Assembly: GCF_932526225.1 (NCBI RefSeq)
Contig: NC_064035.1
Coordinates: 1,735,501 to 1,799,500, forward strand
From: Nematostella vectensis
Taxonomy: Eukaryota; Cnidaria; Anthozoa; Actiniaria; Edwardsiidae
Length of the DNA stretch: 64,000 bases
Direction of reading: 5' to 3'
Under the pieces are notes generated by a model. The model did no database searches and was not told the DNA's origin. It saw only the letters and a program-made list of their open reading frames with translations. Shown piece by piece: positions 1-14,200 of the stretch; position 1 is the stretch's first letter, and the number at the start of each line of letters is the position of its first letter. A program made the position numbers and the translations under genes.

Positions 1-1206
1 ACATCGGTGAACCTGATAGATCAAAACAGATCTGAGACAGGAGCGGGTCCAGAAGAGGGTGCTAGGGCAAAGCTAAAATGTAGATTTCAAGAATGGGGGA
101 GCGGATTCGTTGTTTTATTTTTTATGCAAAATCTCTTAAAAGAAGGGGCGTGGCCCGCTCAGCCAGCCCCTAAATTTGCCCTTGTGAAAGATCAATTCAT
201 GCATAGTTCACTAATTTTGGTTTCGTTTCAAAATTTTGCTGAAAAGATATTTTTGGCGAATAAACTTGACATTCATGATTAAACTATCTTGAAAACTTTG
301 CGTCTTTGAACTGGTGTTTGTTTAAATTTTAATAAAATGACAACAAAGTGTTAAGATTATTATAATCCCCTGGCACGCGCTCCGTCAAGTTTATTTATTA
401 CATAAAAATGAGTATAACAAATCAGCCGCTCCTGCTTACATTATAAGGTTCCCAAGAGTACAATAAAATGTAAAATAGCATGATTGTATTGATTTATTTT
501 AGTCTTAAAATACTAAAATGAATCACGGGTGAAAGATAAATCACAAGCATTGTCATATACAAATGAGAAATTACCGAGTTATGAATGCGTAAATAAGGAG
601 GTGGGATAATGGTCGAGATGCTTACCTTATCGAAGAATAGAGAAATAATTGTATGTGATTAAAATTCCCCAGTCCAAACCTTACTGGTGGACTGAATATT
701 TCAGTGGTTGCTTGTGGCTCGCCCCCTAAAGTGCGCATTGAAAATTAGCTATTGACCTCTGCAGTGACAAATTTCGATTGCATAGAAAACAGGATGGTTG
801 AAACTGTCATCGAAACAATAACTCATGTTCACACACATAAATATTTTGCATACCTTATCATGGTCACGACTGATGGGAGGAAACTAGTGAAAGGAATGGG
901 ATATCATAATTTGTTATATAACTTGTTCTATAAATTGTAATTTAAAAAATGTGTTTAAAAATTAAAAGAATTAAAATAATAATCTTATTTGATGACATGC
1001 TTTTAGTCAAAATGCATAATATACTTTCGAAACGGAGCTTCCTTTCCCAAGTTTCGAAAAATACAATTAAATGCTCAATTAGTAACACAGAAGGAAGAAC
1101 AGCATGTTTATTTGATCAATGCGGAAAATACGGTTGGACCACAGGTATCCCAAGCTCACAGCATGTGATCTGACTGATTTGTAGTAGAAATGTGGAGCCG
1201 TCTCAG
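1..1206. other. AT-rich intergenic DNA
   Basis: No exon, RNA gene or organised repeat could be supported here. The short open frames (for example 7-282 and 752-940) have no recognisable motif, no convincing splice partners and low-complexity AT-rich composition. Confidence 0.5.
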
Positions 1207-2099
1207 ATCTGGTAACATTTAACGTGGTCTTTATTGTAAACAATAAAAACAACTAAACATATGCACGTGCGTGACTGGACAAAAAATAACAAGCGCCAAA
1301 GGAGGCAATGTAGATCTAGGTCGTAGTGCGCCACATACGATGACGACATCACTATAGCAACACACCTATTTTCCAAGAGACGCAAGCGTGAAAAAGACCC
1401 CGATATTTTTAGTGTACATCTCAGCAAGATGGCGTGGCGTAACCGACTATGACAGGGCTGGAATCGCTGGTTATTGCCTCCCCATTAATGCGCGGGTACC
1501 TCAGGTTCCTTTGTGTTGTACAGTTCGCTAGATAGCGGTGCTGGGGCCGAAATCTCCAGCTTAGCCGTAAAGCTTTATGCTGTCATACGGTGTTTCAGCT
1601 CATGTCTGGAAGTATGGTCTATTTTTTCTCATTTTACCGGATCTGGACGAGGTTCGATTCCCGGTCATGTACTCGAATTTTTTTCCCTTTTTTTCACTGT
1701 TTATCAGTTACAATTCCATATTCCTTGCTCACCCTCGCCCCCCTTTGCTTACCCCTTTTCGGATATCCTGAATTTATATTTATTCAGAACAGATATACGT
1801 TTACTACGACTCGAATCAAAAAGCCCAAACTGTCGCGATCTCGTACCAGAACAATAAATACAATACACCAAAAACTGGAATTCGACTCTGCCAAACTCTC
1901 TGGCAGAGTCGAATTCCAGTTTTTACTACGACTCAATATTGATGATAATAAGATAAAGGAACTCCCGAGAGCAATGAAGTATTCTTGAGTAAACCGAAGT
2001 ACCGAGCACAGGCTTGCTGTTTTAACCCGGGTACACACACACATACAAGACAAAGTGCCTCCTCACGGAAGCTAGAGTAAAAAAAAAAAATAATACAAA
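1207..2099 (+). mobile_element. poly(A)-tailed dispersed retroposon, copy A
   Basis: This stretch is closely similar to 50181-51210 over most of its length, and its 3' part is similar to the reverse complement of 49735-50040, so it is a dispersed family. It ends in an A-rich tail near 2081-2096. A sequence matching the pol III B box (GGTTCGATTCCCGG) lies at 1651-1664, preceded about 50 bp upstream by an A-box-like CAGCTCATG, which suggests a tRNA-related promoter. No coding capacity is visible. A SINE-like non-autonomous element is the best reading; the family name is unknown. Confidence 0.6.
1800..1934. repeat. 122-bp insertion with 13-bp direct repeats and a perfect hairpin
   Basis: TTTACTACGACTC occurs at 1800-1812 and again at 1922-1934. 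The related copy at 51081 has one near-identical target and no intervening DNA, so it represents the empty site. At the 3' side of the insert, 1870-1893 and 1901-1924 form a perfect 24-bp inverted repeat with a 7-nt loop. It could be a tiny nested mobile element or a replication-repair product. Confidence 0.6.
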
Positions 2100-2185
2100 C
2101 CAGTGTTACAAGGACATTATTGTGGGATCCCTGTGTGTTTATCGTATGACCGCTGGCCTGTTATCCCCAATCATTCGATAATTCA

Positions 2186-2198
2186 ATATGGCGGATCG
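2186..2198 (+). promoter_or_regulatory. possible YY1-like core promoter motif upstream of spartin
   Basis: CAATATGGCGGAT lies about 90 bp upstream of the spartin start codon and resembles the YY1 consensus (AANATGGCGG) frequent near animal housekeeping transcription starts. This is motif similarity only. Confidence 0.25.
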
Positions 2199-2284
2199 GT
2201 GGTGAGCAAATGACAACATGAATTATTTTGGGAACTTCGCGTCATAATAAAATACAGCTTTTGCCCTGTATCTTTTACAAAACA

Positions 2285-5200
2285 ATGGCTACGAAGACTG
2301 ATGATGCACCAGCTAAAATAAAATCCTACCACGATGAAGGGTTTAGGTAAGATTATACAGTTTCGATTTTACATGGTTTCTTATCCATCAGCTTCGTTGT
2401 TTTGAATTTTGTAATTTTCGTTTAATTTGCTTTTGCAGATATATAAACCAGGGCTTAGAATGTGACGAAAAAGGGAAAAACAAGGAGGCATTACAGCTGT
2501 ATCGCAAAGGTAGCAAAGCTTAATAGAAAGATTCTTACTTAGCTATTTTTTCGATGAACTGCTCCGGCGATGTTAAAAAAATATTCAAACTTCCTCCACT
2601 AAGATTTAATTTTAGTATGAAGAAAGTGCGAAGAGGTGCAAACAAATGAATGCCACCTAGTCTACCTAACAAGGAATAAATCATAGAACGCACAAACACC
2701 TTATTGGCGCAGAACAACACAGTCCGCTCTAGATTTAAAGATACTAGGTCAGCTAGGGTAGTAGAAGGGGGAGGGGAATGGGGACTAAAAGGGAGGAGTT
2801 GTTTTGCATCAATTTGTTCAGTATATTTGTTCTAATGTACAATACAATAATGAAACAATGATGATTTTGATGTCGTAAACATGGTAACTCAGTGTCTCGA
2901 GCTTGGAGAGCTCATGTTTTAAATGTTTGACAACACATAATTTACTATGGTAAAATCAATTCTCTGATTGAGTGGTAAAAATACATGCAGTTGCTACATT
3001 TTCAAGAATACTGTTAGGCAGATTCGCAAGAAGCTCAGACATGGTGATAGCAGTCTGCGGCAGTAAGATGGTGACTAGTGGGACTAGAGGGGATGGGGAG
3101 GATGTGGTGATTTGAGGGTGACTAGTGGGGCTAGAGGGGATGGGGAGGACGTGGTGATTTGAGGGTGACTAGTGGGGCTAGAGGGGATGGGGAGGACGTG
3201 GTGATTTGAGGGTGACTAGTGGGGCTAGAGGGGATGGGGAGGACGTGGTGATTTGAGGGTGACTAGTGGGGCTAGAGGGGATGGGGAGGATGTGGTGATT
3301 TGAGGGTGACTAGTGGGACTAGAGGGGATGGGGAGGACGTGGTGATTTGAGGGTGACTAGTGGGGCTAGAGGGGATGGGGAGGACGTGGTGATTTGAGGG
3401 TGACTAGTGGGACTAGAGGGGATGGGGAGGATGTGGTGATTTGAGGGTGACTAGTGGGACTAGAGGGGAGGGGGAGGACGTGGTGATTTGAGGGTGACTA
3501 GTGGGACTAGAGGGGATGGGGAGGACGTGGTGATTTGAGGGTGACTAGTGGGACTAGAGGGGATGGGGAGGACGTGGTGAATTGAGGGTGACAAGTGGGG
3601 CTAGAGGGGATGGGGAGGACGTGTTGATTTGAGGGTGACTAGTGGGGCTAGAGGGGAGGGAGAGGACGTGGTGATTTGAGGGTGACTAGTGGGACTAGAG
3701 GGGAGGGAGAGGACGTGGTGATTTGAGGGTGACTAGTGGGACTAGAGGGGATGGGGAGGACGTGGTGATTTGAGGGTGACTAGAGGGGATGGGGAGGACG
3801 TGGTGATTTGAGGGTGACTAGTGGGGCTAGAGGGGAGGGAGAGGACATGGTGATTTGAGGGCGACTAGTGGGGCTAGAGGGGATGGGGAGGACGTGGTGA
3901 TTTGAGGGTGACTAGTGGGGCTAGAGGGGATGGGGAGGACGTGGTGATTTGAGGGTGACTAGTGGGACTAGAGGGCATGGGGAGGATGTGGTGATTTGAG
4001 GGTGACTAGTGGGACTAGAGGGGAGGGGGAGGACGTGGTGATTTGAGGGTGACTAGTCGGACTAGAGGAGATGGGGAGGACGTGGTGATTTGAGGGTGAC
4101 TAGTGGGGCTAGAGGGGAGGGAGAGGACGTGGTGATTTGAGGGTGACTAGTGGGACTAGAGGGGATGGGGAGGACGTGGTGATTTGAGGGTGACTAGTGG
4201 GGCTAGAGGGGATGGGGAGGACGTGGTGATTTGAGGGTGACTAGTGGGGCTAGAGGGGAGGGAGAGGACATGGTGATTTGAGGGTGACTAGTGGGGCTAG
4301 AGGGGATGGGGAGGACGTGGTGATTTGAGGGTGACTAGTGGGGCTAGAGGGGATGGGGAGGACGTGGTGATTTGAGGGTGACTAGTGGGGCTAGAGGGGA
4401 TGGGGAGGACGTGGTGATTTGAGGGTGACTAGTGGGGCTAGAGGGGAGGGGGAGGACGTGGTGATTTGAGGGTGACTAGTGGGACTAGAGGGGATGGGGA
4501 GGACGTGGTGATTTGAGGGTGACTAGTGGGGCTAGAGGGGAGGGAGAGGACATGGTGATTTGAGGGTGACTAGTGGGGCTAGAGGGGATGGGGAGGACGT
4601 GGTGATTTGAGGGTGACTAGTGGGGCTAGAGGGGATGGGGAGGACGTGGTGATTTGAGGGTGACTAGTGGGGCTAGAGGGGAGGGGGAGGACGTGGTGAT
4701 TTGAGGGTGACTAGTGGGACTAGAGGGGATGGGGAGGACGTGGTGATTTGAGGGTGACTAGTGGGGCTAGAGGGGAGGGGGAGGACGTGGTGATTTGAGG
4801 GTGACTAGTGGGACTAGAGGGGATGGGGAGGACGTGGTGATTTGAGAGTGACTAGTGGGGCTAGAGGGGAGGGGGAGGACGTGGTGATTTGAGGGTGACT
4901 AGTGGGGCTAGAGGGGATGGGGAGGACGTGGTGATTTGAGGGTGACTAGTGGGGCTAGAGGGGATGGGGAGGACGTGGTGATTTGAGGGTGACTAGTGGG
5001 GCTAGAGGGGATGGGGAGGACGTGGTGATTTGAGGGTGACTAGTGGGGCTAGAGGGGAGGGGGAGGACGTGGTGATTTGAGGGTGACTAGTGGGACTAGA
5101 GGGGATGGGGAGGACGTGGTGATTTGAGGGTGACTAGTGGGGCTAGAGGGGAGGGAGAGGACATGGTGATTTGAGGGTGACTAGTGGGGCTAGAGGGGAT

Positions 5201-8200
5201 GGGGAGGACGTGGTGATTTGAGGGTGACTAGTGGGGCTAGAGGGGATGGGGAGGACGTGGTGATTTGAGGGTGACTAGTGGGGCTAGAGGGGAGGGGGAG
5301 GACGTGGTGATTTGAGGGTGACTAGTGGGACTAGAGGGGATGGGGAGGACGTGGTGATTTGAGGGTGACTAGTGGGGCTAGAGGGGAGGGGGAGGACGTG
5401 GTGATTTGAGGGTGACTAGTGGGACTAGAGGGGATGGGGAGGACGTGGTGATTTGAGAGTGACTAGTGGGGCTAGAGGGGAGGGGGAGGACGTGGTGATT
5501 TGAGGGTGACTAGTGGGGCTAGAGGGGATGGGGAGGACGTGGTTATTTGAGGGTGACTAGTGGGACTAGAGGGGATGGGGAGGACCTGGTGATTTGAGGG
5601 TGACTAGTGGGGCTAGAGGGGATGGGGAGGACGTGGTTATTTGAGGGTGGCTAGTGGGGCTAGAGGGGATGGGGAGGACGTGTTGATTTGAGGGTGACTA
5701 GTGGGACTAGAGGGGAGAGGGAGGACGTGGTGATTTGAGGGTGACTAGTAGGGCTAGAGGGGATGGGGAGGATGTGGTGATTTGAGGGGGACTAGTGGGG
5801 CTAGAGGGGATGGGTAGGACGTGGTGATTTGAGGGTGAGGGGAGATGTGAGGTTGCGACTAGTGAAGAAGGGGTGTAGTTGTTTGTTATCCAATATGGTT
5901 GCTATTTTATATATTTTTCCATTCGTAGGAGTAAGGAGTCTTGTGACTGGGTCCAGCATTTACTGTCGAGGATCAGGGAAACAATACGATGATGCAAGGC
6001 AAAAACAAGAGAAGATGAAGCTGTACGAGCTACTTATTAATTACTCCCTGTTTATTTAACTACTTTTCTTTTAACACTTTGACCTGAGTCTTGTACTGGT
6101 CACTGTTTTGTCATCCACAAAAAGTATGTTGTATGCCTCTGTAAAACATTAGTTGTGCCTGATATTTAGAGCGTTAGCCCTTTTGTTCATTGGACAGACT
6201 TTTCCAACCTTGTGTTGAGTTATAGCTTTTCTATAGCCTATCCAGGGTTTTTAATACTGTTGTAAGAAAGACTCTTTATACACAACAGCATTTGTGCTAC
6301 TTTTGCCTTTCCTGCTTTCCCTTGCTTTAGTTTTACCAAAATTTTACTTGTGTTGATTGTTTGTCAGAGCAAAGGAGCAAGTAGAGGAACGGATATCTGC
6401 TCTGTCATCATTAGACAGGGCATCTACAAACTCCTCAGCCAAGACTGGTCCTCCTGGTGAAGTCGAACATGCCACACCCGATAACGGCATGTGGGAAGAC
6501 GTGAATGAGCTTCTGGTCCTCGAAAATGGTAAGATGCTAGGGTTGAATTTTATATCTAACAGTACCTCTTTGAGTTTGTTAAGGGATGGGATAATTACCC
6601 TCTAGCATACTCAGGTTTAAAGAATGAAGCTCTTTATAAATGTAAAATATTAGTATTTGACATTGTTGAGGACAAATTATCAAACCCAAGAACAAATAAG
6701 GTGTTTCACATGCTACAAATTTCTTTAAACTTTTATTATTGCTTATCAAATTGCCTTTACACCAGCAGTGAAGATGTTCTTTGTCAGTGAACAAGGCCAT
6801 GTTACAACAATCTCTCAACCACAGACTCTGCGTGCCTATCAATTTATTATGTATGAAGAAGGTGAGAGCAGTTATTATTTGTAGTTTTTTGTTGGAATAT
6901 TATTCTGTATTGTGGCCATTTAATTTTAGAGGTACTTGCTTGGTTTTCAAAAACAAAAAGTCTTCCTTTAGTAGGGCTGTAACAAAAGCTTCAATGTTTA
7001 CTGTACATTATAACTTGCATTAGCAACTTTCAATCAAGTTTAAAAATTATCCTTTTTATAAAATAAGAATAGCTATAACCAATGACGGATCCAGGCAATA
7101 TAAAAAGGGATGATAAAGATATATATATATAAATACCTAAAAACATGGTGGGTGTTCTAAAATGTAACAGAAATTCGTCAGAATTCATCAAATTGTTTAA
7201 CTTGTATATATATGGCAGGTAAAAGGCATAGATGGGTTTTATTTTTAGTAAATGTTTTTTTAAATATAGGTTGTGAGCAGCCTCCTGCCTTTCTTCAGTG
7301 CAGTGGATGGATGTTCCCAATGATCCCCAAGAGGTCGCCAGTTCTCAACACAGAGCCCCATACCTACATGTTCCCTGACATTACCATCAGTGCCTCTAAA
7401 TCAGTGCAGCGTCCAGGGAGCTTCGCATCTGTTGGTCTTATTTTAAACCCTGAAACTCCATCAAGTGACATGAACAGATTTGAAAGGATTTTGAGGTGCT
7501 ATACAGACTACCACCACTACACACCAACACCTGACGATTACCAGGAAATACAGGCTGTCAGTGGAACCAATCAACCAGGTAATACTGCAAAAATTACAGC
7601 CATCACATTTATTAAAGGTTTACCTGAGGTAATATCCAATAAATGTTATAAAATTTATAATGCCATTTTTATCTCATCTCTTTTTTTATCTAGTCATCTC
7701 TTTCATCTTTTTTTTATCTTATCTCTCAGGTGGGATTATTAGTTGTTTTAAGATTATGCACAGCCATTTAAAATTCTGTTTAAAGCTTGAACACCTTCAT
7801 CTCACCAGCATTTTTGTTGTATTCCAGCTGAGTATGTAGCATCCAAGTCTGTAGCTGCTAGACCATTACCCGGAGCCATAAGGGGACAAACCCAGACTGA
7901 GGAAGAGGTTAGTCCAAGATAGCCATCCAGTCTGAATTGTACCATATACATGCAAACCATATATTTGGCTTATTTACACATTGAGGAAAGTAGAATTCCT
8001 CCTTTTCAGTCTGTATTACATATTATATTTCTGTATGTTTTACTGTATTTGTGCTCCTTTTTGTCTTTAGAAGGGAACATGGGGAGAAAAAGTTTCAAAG
8101 GTATGTATATTTTACGGTTTAAGGTTTGACAAGAGATGCAACTGAATGATAAATGTTTGTTTCAGCAAATCAGGCCATTCCAATTCAGAGTTTTGCTTAC

Positions 8201-11200
8201 TTCCTACCATTTATTTCAAAATTTTCACCAACCCACTTTCCTATATTTTCTTCAGCAGGCCACTCTTCTTTTCATCATTATGTGCCAAATAGGATATCTT
8301 GGGTGGTATAACATTATTTTTGTCAAGTAATTGTTTCTGATAATGAAAGCTTGAAGCAAAACCATCAGGTGAAAATCCTTCAGCCAGTCAGAGTGCAGGG
8401 ATCACATAAATGATATACAGTTGTATGTCTGTTACTCTGTCCTCCTTAATTTTACTTATATGTTAAATGTCATAATCTCAATGCTTTTTTATGAAGTTCT
8501 GTGTGTCATTTGTACTCCTTTAACTACCTTTTTTGCTAGCGAGTGATGTTCAAATAATAAATTCCAATGGTACCTGCAGTGGTGCATTGTGGAAAGCAGA
8601 TTATTTGAGCATGTTTAGGAGCCCCTGGACGCAATACCACTGTATGGATGAATATGTTTTGGTCAATCTTTCTGCAAAACACATTTTTTTGGCTCGAGTT
8701 TAACCGACTTATATTATTTCTTGTTATTTTGGGTGGTGCAGACCTCATTGTGATTGCCTACCAAAAATACTTTATAGCATTTTTTATTATTTCACAGGGT
8801 ATTTTGGTTGGTGCAGAGCTGATCGCTTGGGGACTAATGAAAGGAGCCCAAGTTGGAAGCCATCTTGTATACAAAGTAATGAATTCCTATTTTTACATAA
8901 TAAGCATATTACATGCTTTACTTGCATGCTAGGCAAACTGTGCCTTACACACATACTGTTATGTCATAGGGCGGAATCAAGATACGCCAAAACTTGCGAC
9001 CTAATGAATCCCCCACTGAAGTGGATGAAAAAGTTCAGGAAAACATCAGACATGTCAAGTCTGTAGCAGGTAATCCCTAAGTGTGTCTTTGGCAGGGTGG
9101 AGTAACATAACACATCTGACACATTCTAGCTAAGACAATGTAATCCCTAAGTGTGCCTTTGGCAGGGTGGAGTTACATAACACATCTGACACATTCTAGC
9201 TAAGGCAAGTTAATCCCTAAGTGTGTCTTTGGCAGGGTGGAGCATAACACATCTGACACATCCTGAATAGGGCAAGTTAATTTGAACTTATCTCCCTATT
9301 GACACTAAAACCTTAGTCTTCTTCCCAGCCATTCTACACTCCATATTCTTCAGAAAATGAAGGAAAAAAACATGATTGTGGCCTTCAAGCTAATGTGCTA
9401 TTATCTCATGCAAATTCCTCATTTAGACTTTTCTTGTGTTCTCCAATCTCATCATTTCAACCACAAACAAAAAAGACCAATAGTAACTGCCATAACTCCA
9501 CTTTTAAAGAATGTACCATTTGTTCATAAGGTGCTGCTTGTCAAGTTAGTGGAGCCGTCGTCGCTGCTGTAGGAGCTCTCACTGCTGAACTTGGCAGACG
9601 GCTAGCACCTGTTGTCATTCAACATGGAGCAAAGGTACCAAGGACCTGAATCCATAAATATACTGTATACCAGGAAACATGCAAAGATACCTACCCGAAT
9701 CCATAGGTATACCAGGAAACATGCAAAGATACCTACCCGAATCCATAGTTATACCAGGAAACATGCAAAGATACCTACCCGAATCCATAGGTATACCAGG
9801 AAACATGCAAAGATACCTACCCGAATCCATAGGTATACCAGGAAACATGCAAAGATACCTACCCGAATCCATAGGTATACCAGGAAACATGCAAAGATAC
9901 CTACCCGAATCCATAGTTATACCAGGAAACATGCAAAGATACCTACCCGAATCCATAGGTATACCAGGAAACATGCAAAGATACCTACCCGAATCCATAG
10001 GTATACCAGGAAACATGCACAAATCAAATGAATGATCACACATGGTCTGGTGTGTGAGAATATTTGCATCTTTTTTAAATCATGTGGTATGGGAAGCATA
10101 AAAACTACAAATCCAGGCCTTATTACAATTAGTGATTTATGACAGACAGATATTTTATTTGGAATCGTATACAATGTCCTTGTATATTGATTGACGTCCA
10201 AATGACATTAAAGATAAAAAAGACAAATAATTGTACGGTATTTCAAGTTTGGCAGCGATATAGATCCCGTAGTGCGAAGCATTCATTTATGAACTTAGCG
10301 ATTTTTCTTTGCACTGTGACGTTACTACCAGAATAATTAATAAGAAAATGAAAAACACTTTCATACGACATTCTAGTGAATTTTACATTTTCTATTTCTT
10401 CTATGGTTTTTGTCAATTCTTTCCCCTTCCCTTTATACAAAGGGCAGTGAAGAAGGAAATGAACTTCCTTTTCTATTTGTCCATTTTTACAAATTTAGCA
10501 AATTCGTTCATCCGGTACCTTATAGGGCCTCGAATATCGGCCAGTTTCAATAGTTAAGCGATGATTGCTTAGTCTCAATTTGGCTAAAGATATTCGATGG
10601 TTGTGATTGACAACCTGGCTCAGATAATCTTCAATAATGTATTTTGATTAAAATTTCCTATACATTCTTAATTTATTACTTTGTCCTTGTTGATTTCTAT
10701 TATCATTATTCACGTTTGATATCCACTTTTGAAATTCAATGTCTTCCAATCTTTGTTTGATTATATATAAAATGTATTTAATTGGCAAGTCCCCGCTCTG
10801 CGCATTTACCTGTTGCCATATATCGCCGACACCTATTTGTTGAAAAATTCGTTTCAATTTCTGGTGCCAAAATTCTGGGTTATCACTTATTTTTATGTCT
10901 TCGTATATCTGGGTAACTAGCTTTGGTTCCTCGGGATGATTTATGTTTAGCCAAAAATTGACGCTTCTGCATATTGCTTTCGTTCTTAATGGGAATCTAC
11001 CAAGTTCAGCCCTAACCGCGTTATTTGAACAAAATTTAGAGACTCCGGGGAGCCACTTGCAGAATTTGACGTGTACTATTTCCATAGGTTCTTTTTCACC
11101 TTTATCTTTTTCTGTACCCCATACCTCACTACCATAGAGAAGAATCGGAGATATCAAAGTGTCAAATAGTTTTATTGTTAGTTTAACATTGTCCCTGAAG

Positions 11201-14200
11201 TGATCGCCCATTTCCTTTCTTTGTTTGTAAAGAGCTTTTAGGGCAATTTTTTTAATTTCTGTTTTGGCAAGAGTAAAATTCCCAAACGCGCTGAAATGTA
11301 GTCCGAGATATTTATATGAATTTACGTTTTTTAAGCTCTGGCCTTTATAGTTAAAGCGGTGATTGTTTAAAGATTTACCTGTATTATTAAAAATCATAAT
11401 GTTAGTTTTATCGAGATTTACGGTTAGACCCCATTCTTTTTCAAGCGCGTTTATGTGAGTTTGGAGATCCTTGTCAGTTTTTGCCAGAATTACTAAGTCA
11501 TCCGCGTAAAGTATACGTTTTATTTCATGGTCGTTAGGATTACATTCATCAAATTTGCTAGGTAAGTCGCTTAAATATAGGTTAAATAGTGTCGGAGAGA
11601 TCATACATCCTTGCTTTACGCCGACATTGGAAAATGTCAGGTGAAATGGTGCTTCCTATTTTTACAGACGATTTGTCGAAGTGTACATGGATATAATGAC
11701 TGACAAAAAGTTACCCGTTATACCGTGCGTTTCTAGTTTTTCAAAACGTTTTTGTCAAGGAATAGTGTCGAAAGCTTTCCGAAATCGACAAAGCCCGAAA
11801 ATAAGAAGTTGTTTGCCTTATTTGGTTTGCTTTTAACATATTTATCTATTAGTGATATTAAAGTGAAAAGACTATCTGTAGTGCCGTGCTTTTTTCTAAA
11901 GCCACATTGCACTTGGTTGATTATGCCTTTAAAACTTAAATAGTCGTATAGTCGAGCATTAAAAATATAGGTGAAAATTTTGCTTAAAGATGATAGGAGG
12001 GTGATAATTTTCTACGTTTGCAGGATCATCTTTTTTTATGAACTGGTACTATAAGTCCGTAACTCCAAGATACTGGGTATTTTCCGGAATTTAATATGTT
12101 GTTAAAGAGAACTTTTAGTGGTTGGATTAATGTATCTTTATTTGGTTTCAGTATCTCATTAGGTACATTATCATTCCGGGGGACTTTTTAAGTTTAATTT
12201 GTTTGATTGCTTCTTTTATGTCGTTACCAGATACTGGATGGTCTAGCGGCCCATTCTCATTTAGGCAAAAAGACTGTGTGTGCGCCTGATTAACAAAACT
12301 AGTTCGTAATGCGTATGTTATATGGCAGTGATCAGACAAATGAGGAAGCAGGGGATTGACCAATAAATACCGCATTATGTTCAACATGCTGCTACTACCA
12401 ATGCCATTATACTTGAAACATGTGGTTTTTCCGTCTAGATCACCAATCACACGCCCATTGTAAATTCTCTGATTTAGTGCAGTACAAGTTTTGATAAGGC
12501 TTCTTCCTCTGGTATTAATAGTGCTGTCTCTAGAATTTCGAATAATTTGCTCGTCAATTTCGTAATCATATATATACACCCAAAGCTATGTAACTCAAGT
12601 GGTTTGCTGTGTTATTCAGGTGTTGCCAGATTCAGTTAAGAGCAAGACTGATAATGAGAAAGGCGAGAAAGTGATGCAAGAAGCTGTCAAAGTCGCTGTG
12701 ACCGGTGCTCATGGTTAGTACCCTCTCCCCTAGGGTGAGGTGCCCCACCCTCCCCCTCAAACCCTCCCCCCTCCCCTAGGGTGAGGTGCCCCACCCTCCC
12801 CCTCAAACCCTCCCCCCTCCCCTAGGGTGAGGTGCCCCCCTTCCCCTCAAACCCTCCTCCCTCCCCTAGAATGAGGTGCCCCCCTCCCCCTCAAACCCTC
12901 CCCCCTCCCCTAGAGTGAGGTGCCCCACCCTCCACCTCAAACCCTTCCCCCTCCCCTAGGGTGAGGTGCCCCCCTTCCCCTCAAACCCTCCCCCCCTCCC
13001 CTAGGGTGAGGTGCCCTTCTTCCCCTCAAACCCTCCCCCTCCCCTAGGTGAGGTGCCCCCCTCCCCCACAAACCCTCCCCCCTCCCCTAGAGTGAGGTGC
13101 CCCACCCTCCCCCTCAAACCCTCCCCCCTCCCCTAATGTGAGGTGCGCCACCCTCCCCCTCAAACCCTCCCCCCTCCCCTAGGGTGAGGTGCCCCCCTTT
13201 CCCTCAAACCCTCCCCCTCCCCTAGAATGAGGTGCCCCACCCTCCCCCTCAAACCCTCCCCCCTCCCCTAGAATGAGGTGCCCCACCCTCCCCCCCAAAC
13301 CCTCCCCCCTCCCCTAGGGTGAGGTGCCCCCCTTTCCCTCATACCCTCCCCTAATGTGAGCTGCCCCACCCTCCCCCTCAACCCCCCCCCCTAGAGTGAG
13401 GTGCCCTCCTTTCCCTCAAACCTTCCCCCCTCCCCTAGGGTGAGGTGCCCCCTCCCCCTCAAACCCTCCCCCCTCCCCTAGGGTGAGGTGCCCCACCCTC
13501 CCCCTCAAACATTTCCCCCTCCCCTAGGGTGAGGTGCCCCCTCCCCCTCAAACCCTCCCCCCTCCCCTAGAATGAGGTGCCCCCCTTTCCCTCAAACCCT
13601 CCCCTAGGGTGAGTTGCCCCACCCTCCCCCTCAAACCCTCCCCCCTCCCCTAGGGTGAGGTGCCCCCCTTCCCCTCAAACCCTCCTCCCTCCCCTAGAAT
13701 GAGGTGCCCCCCTCCCCCTCAAACCCTCCCCCCTCCCCTAGAGTGAGGTGCCCCACCCTCCACCTCAAACCCTTCCCCCTCCCCTAGGGTGAGGTGCCCC
13801 CCTTCCCCTCAAACCCTCCCCCCCTCCCCTAGGGTGAGGTGCCCTTCTTCCCCTCAAACCCTCCCCCTCCCCTAGGTGAGGTGCCCCCCTCCCCCACAAA
13901 CCCTCCCCCCTCCCCTAGAGTGAGGTGCCCCACCCTCCCCCTCAAACCCTCCCCCCTCCCCTAATGTGAGGTGCGCCACCCTCCCCCTCAAACCCTCCCC
14001 CCTCCCCTAGGGTGAGGTGCCCCCCTTTCCCTCAAACCCTCCCCCTCCCCTAGAATGAGGTGCCCCACCCTCCCCCTCAAACCCTCCCCCCTCCCCTAGA
14101 ATGAGGTGCCCCACCCTCCCCCCCAAACCCTCCCCCCTCCCCTAGGGTGAGGTGCCCCCCTTTCCCTCATACCCTCCCCTAATGTGAGCTGCCCCACCCT

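Noticed and set aside
9612-10043. Repeat protein genes on both strands
   Set aside because: A 42-bp repeat is a multiple of three without stops; better explained as a copy of the spartin exon 11 boundary.
10243-12580. Active LINE
   Set aside because: Frameshifts between the endonuclease and RT parts and in-frame stops near the C-terminus show it is dead.
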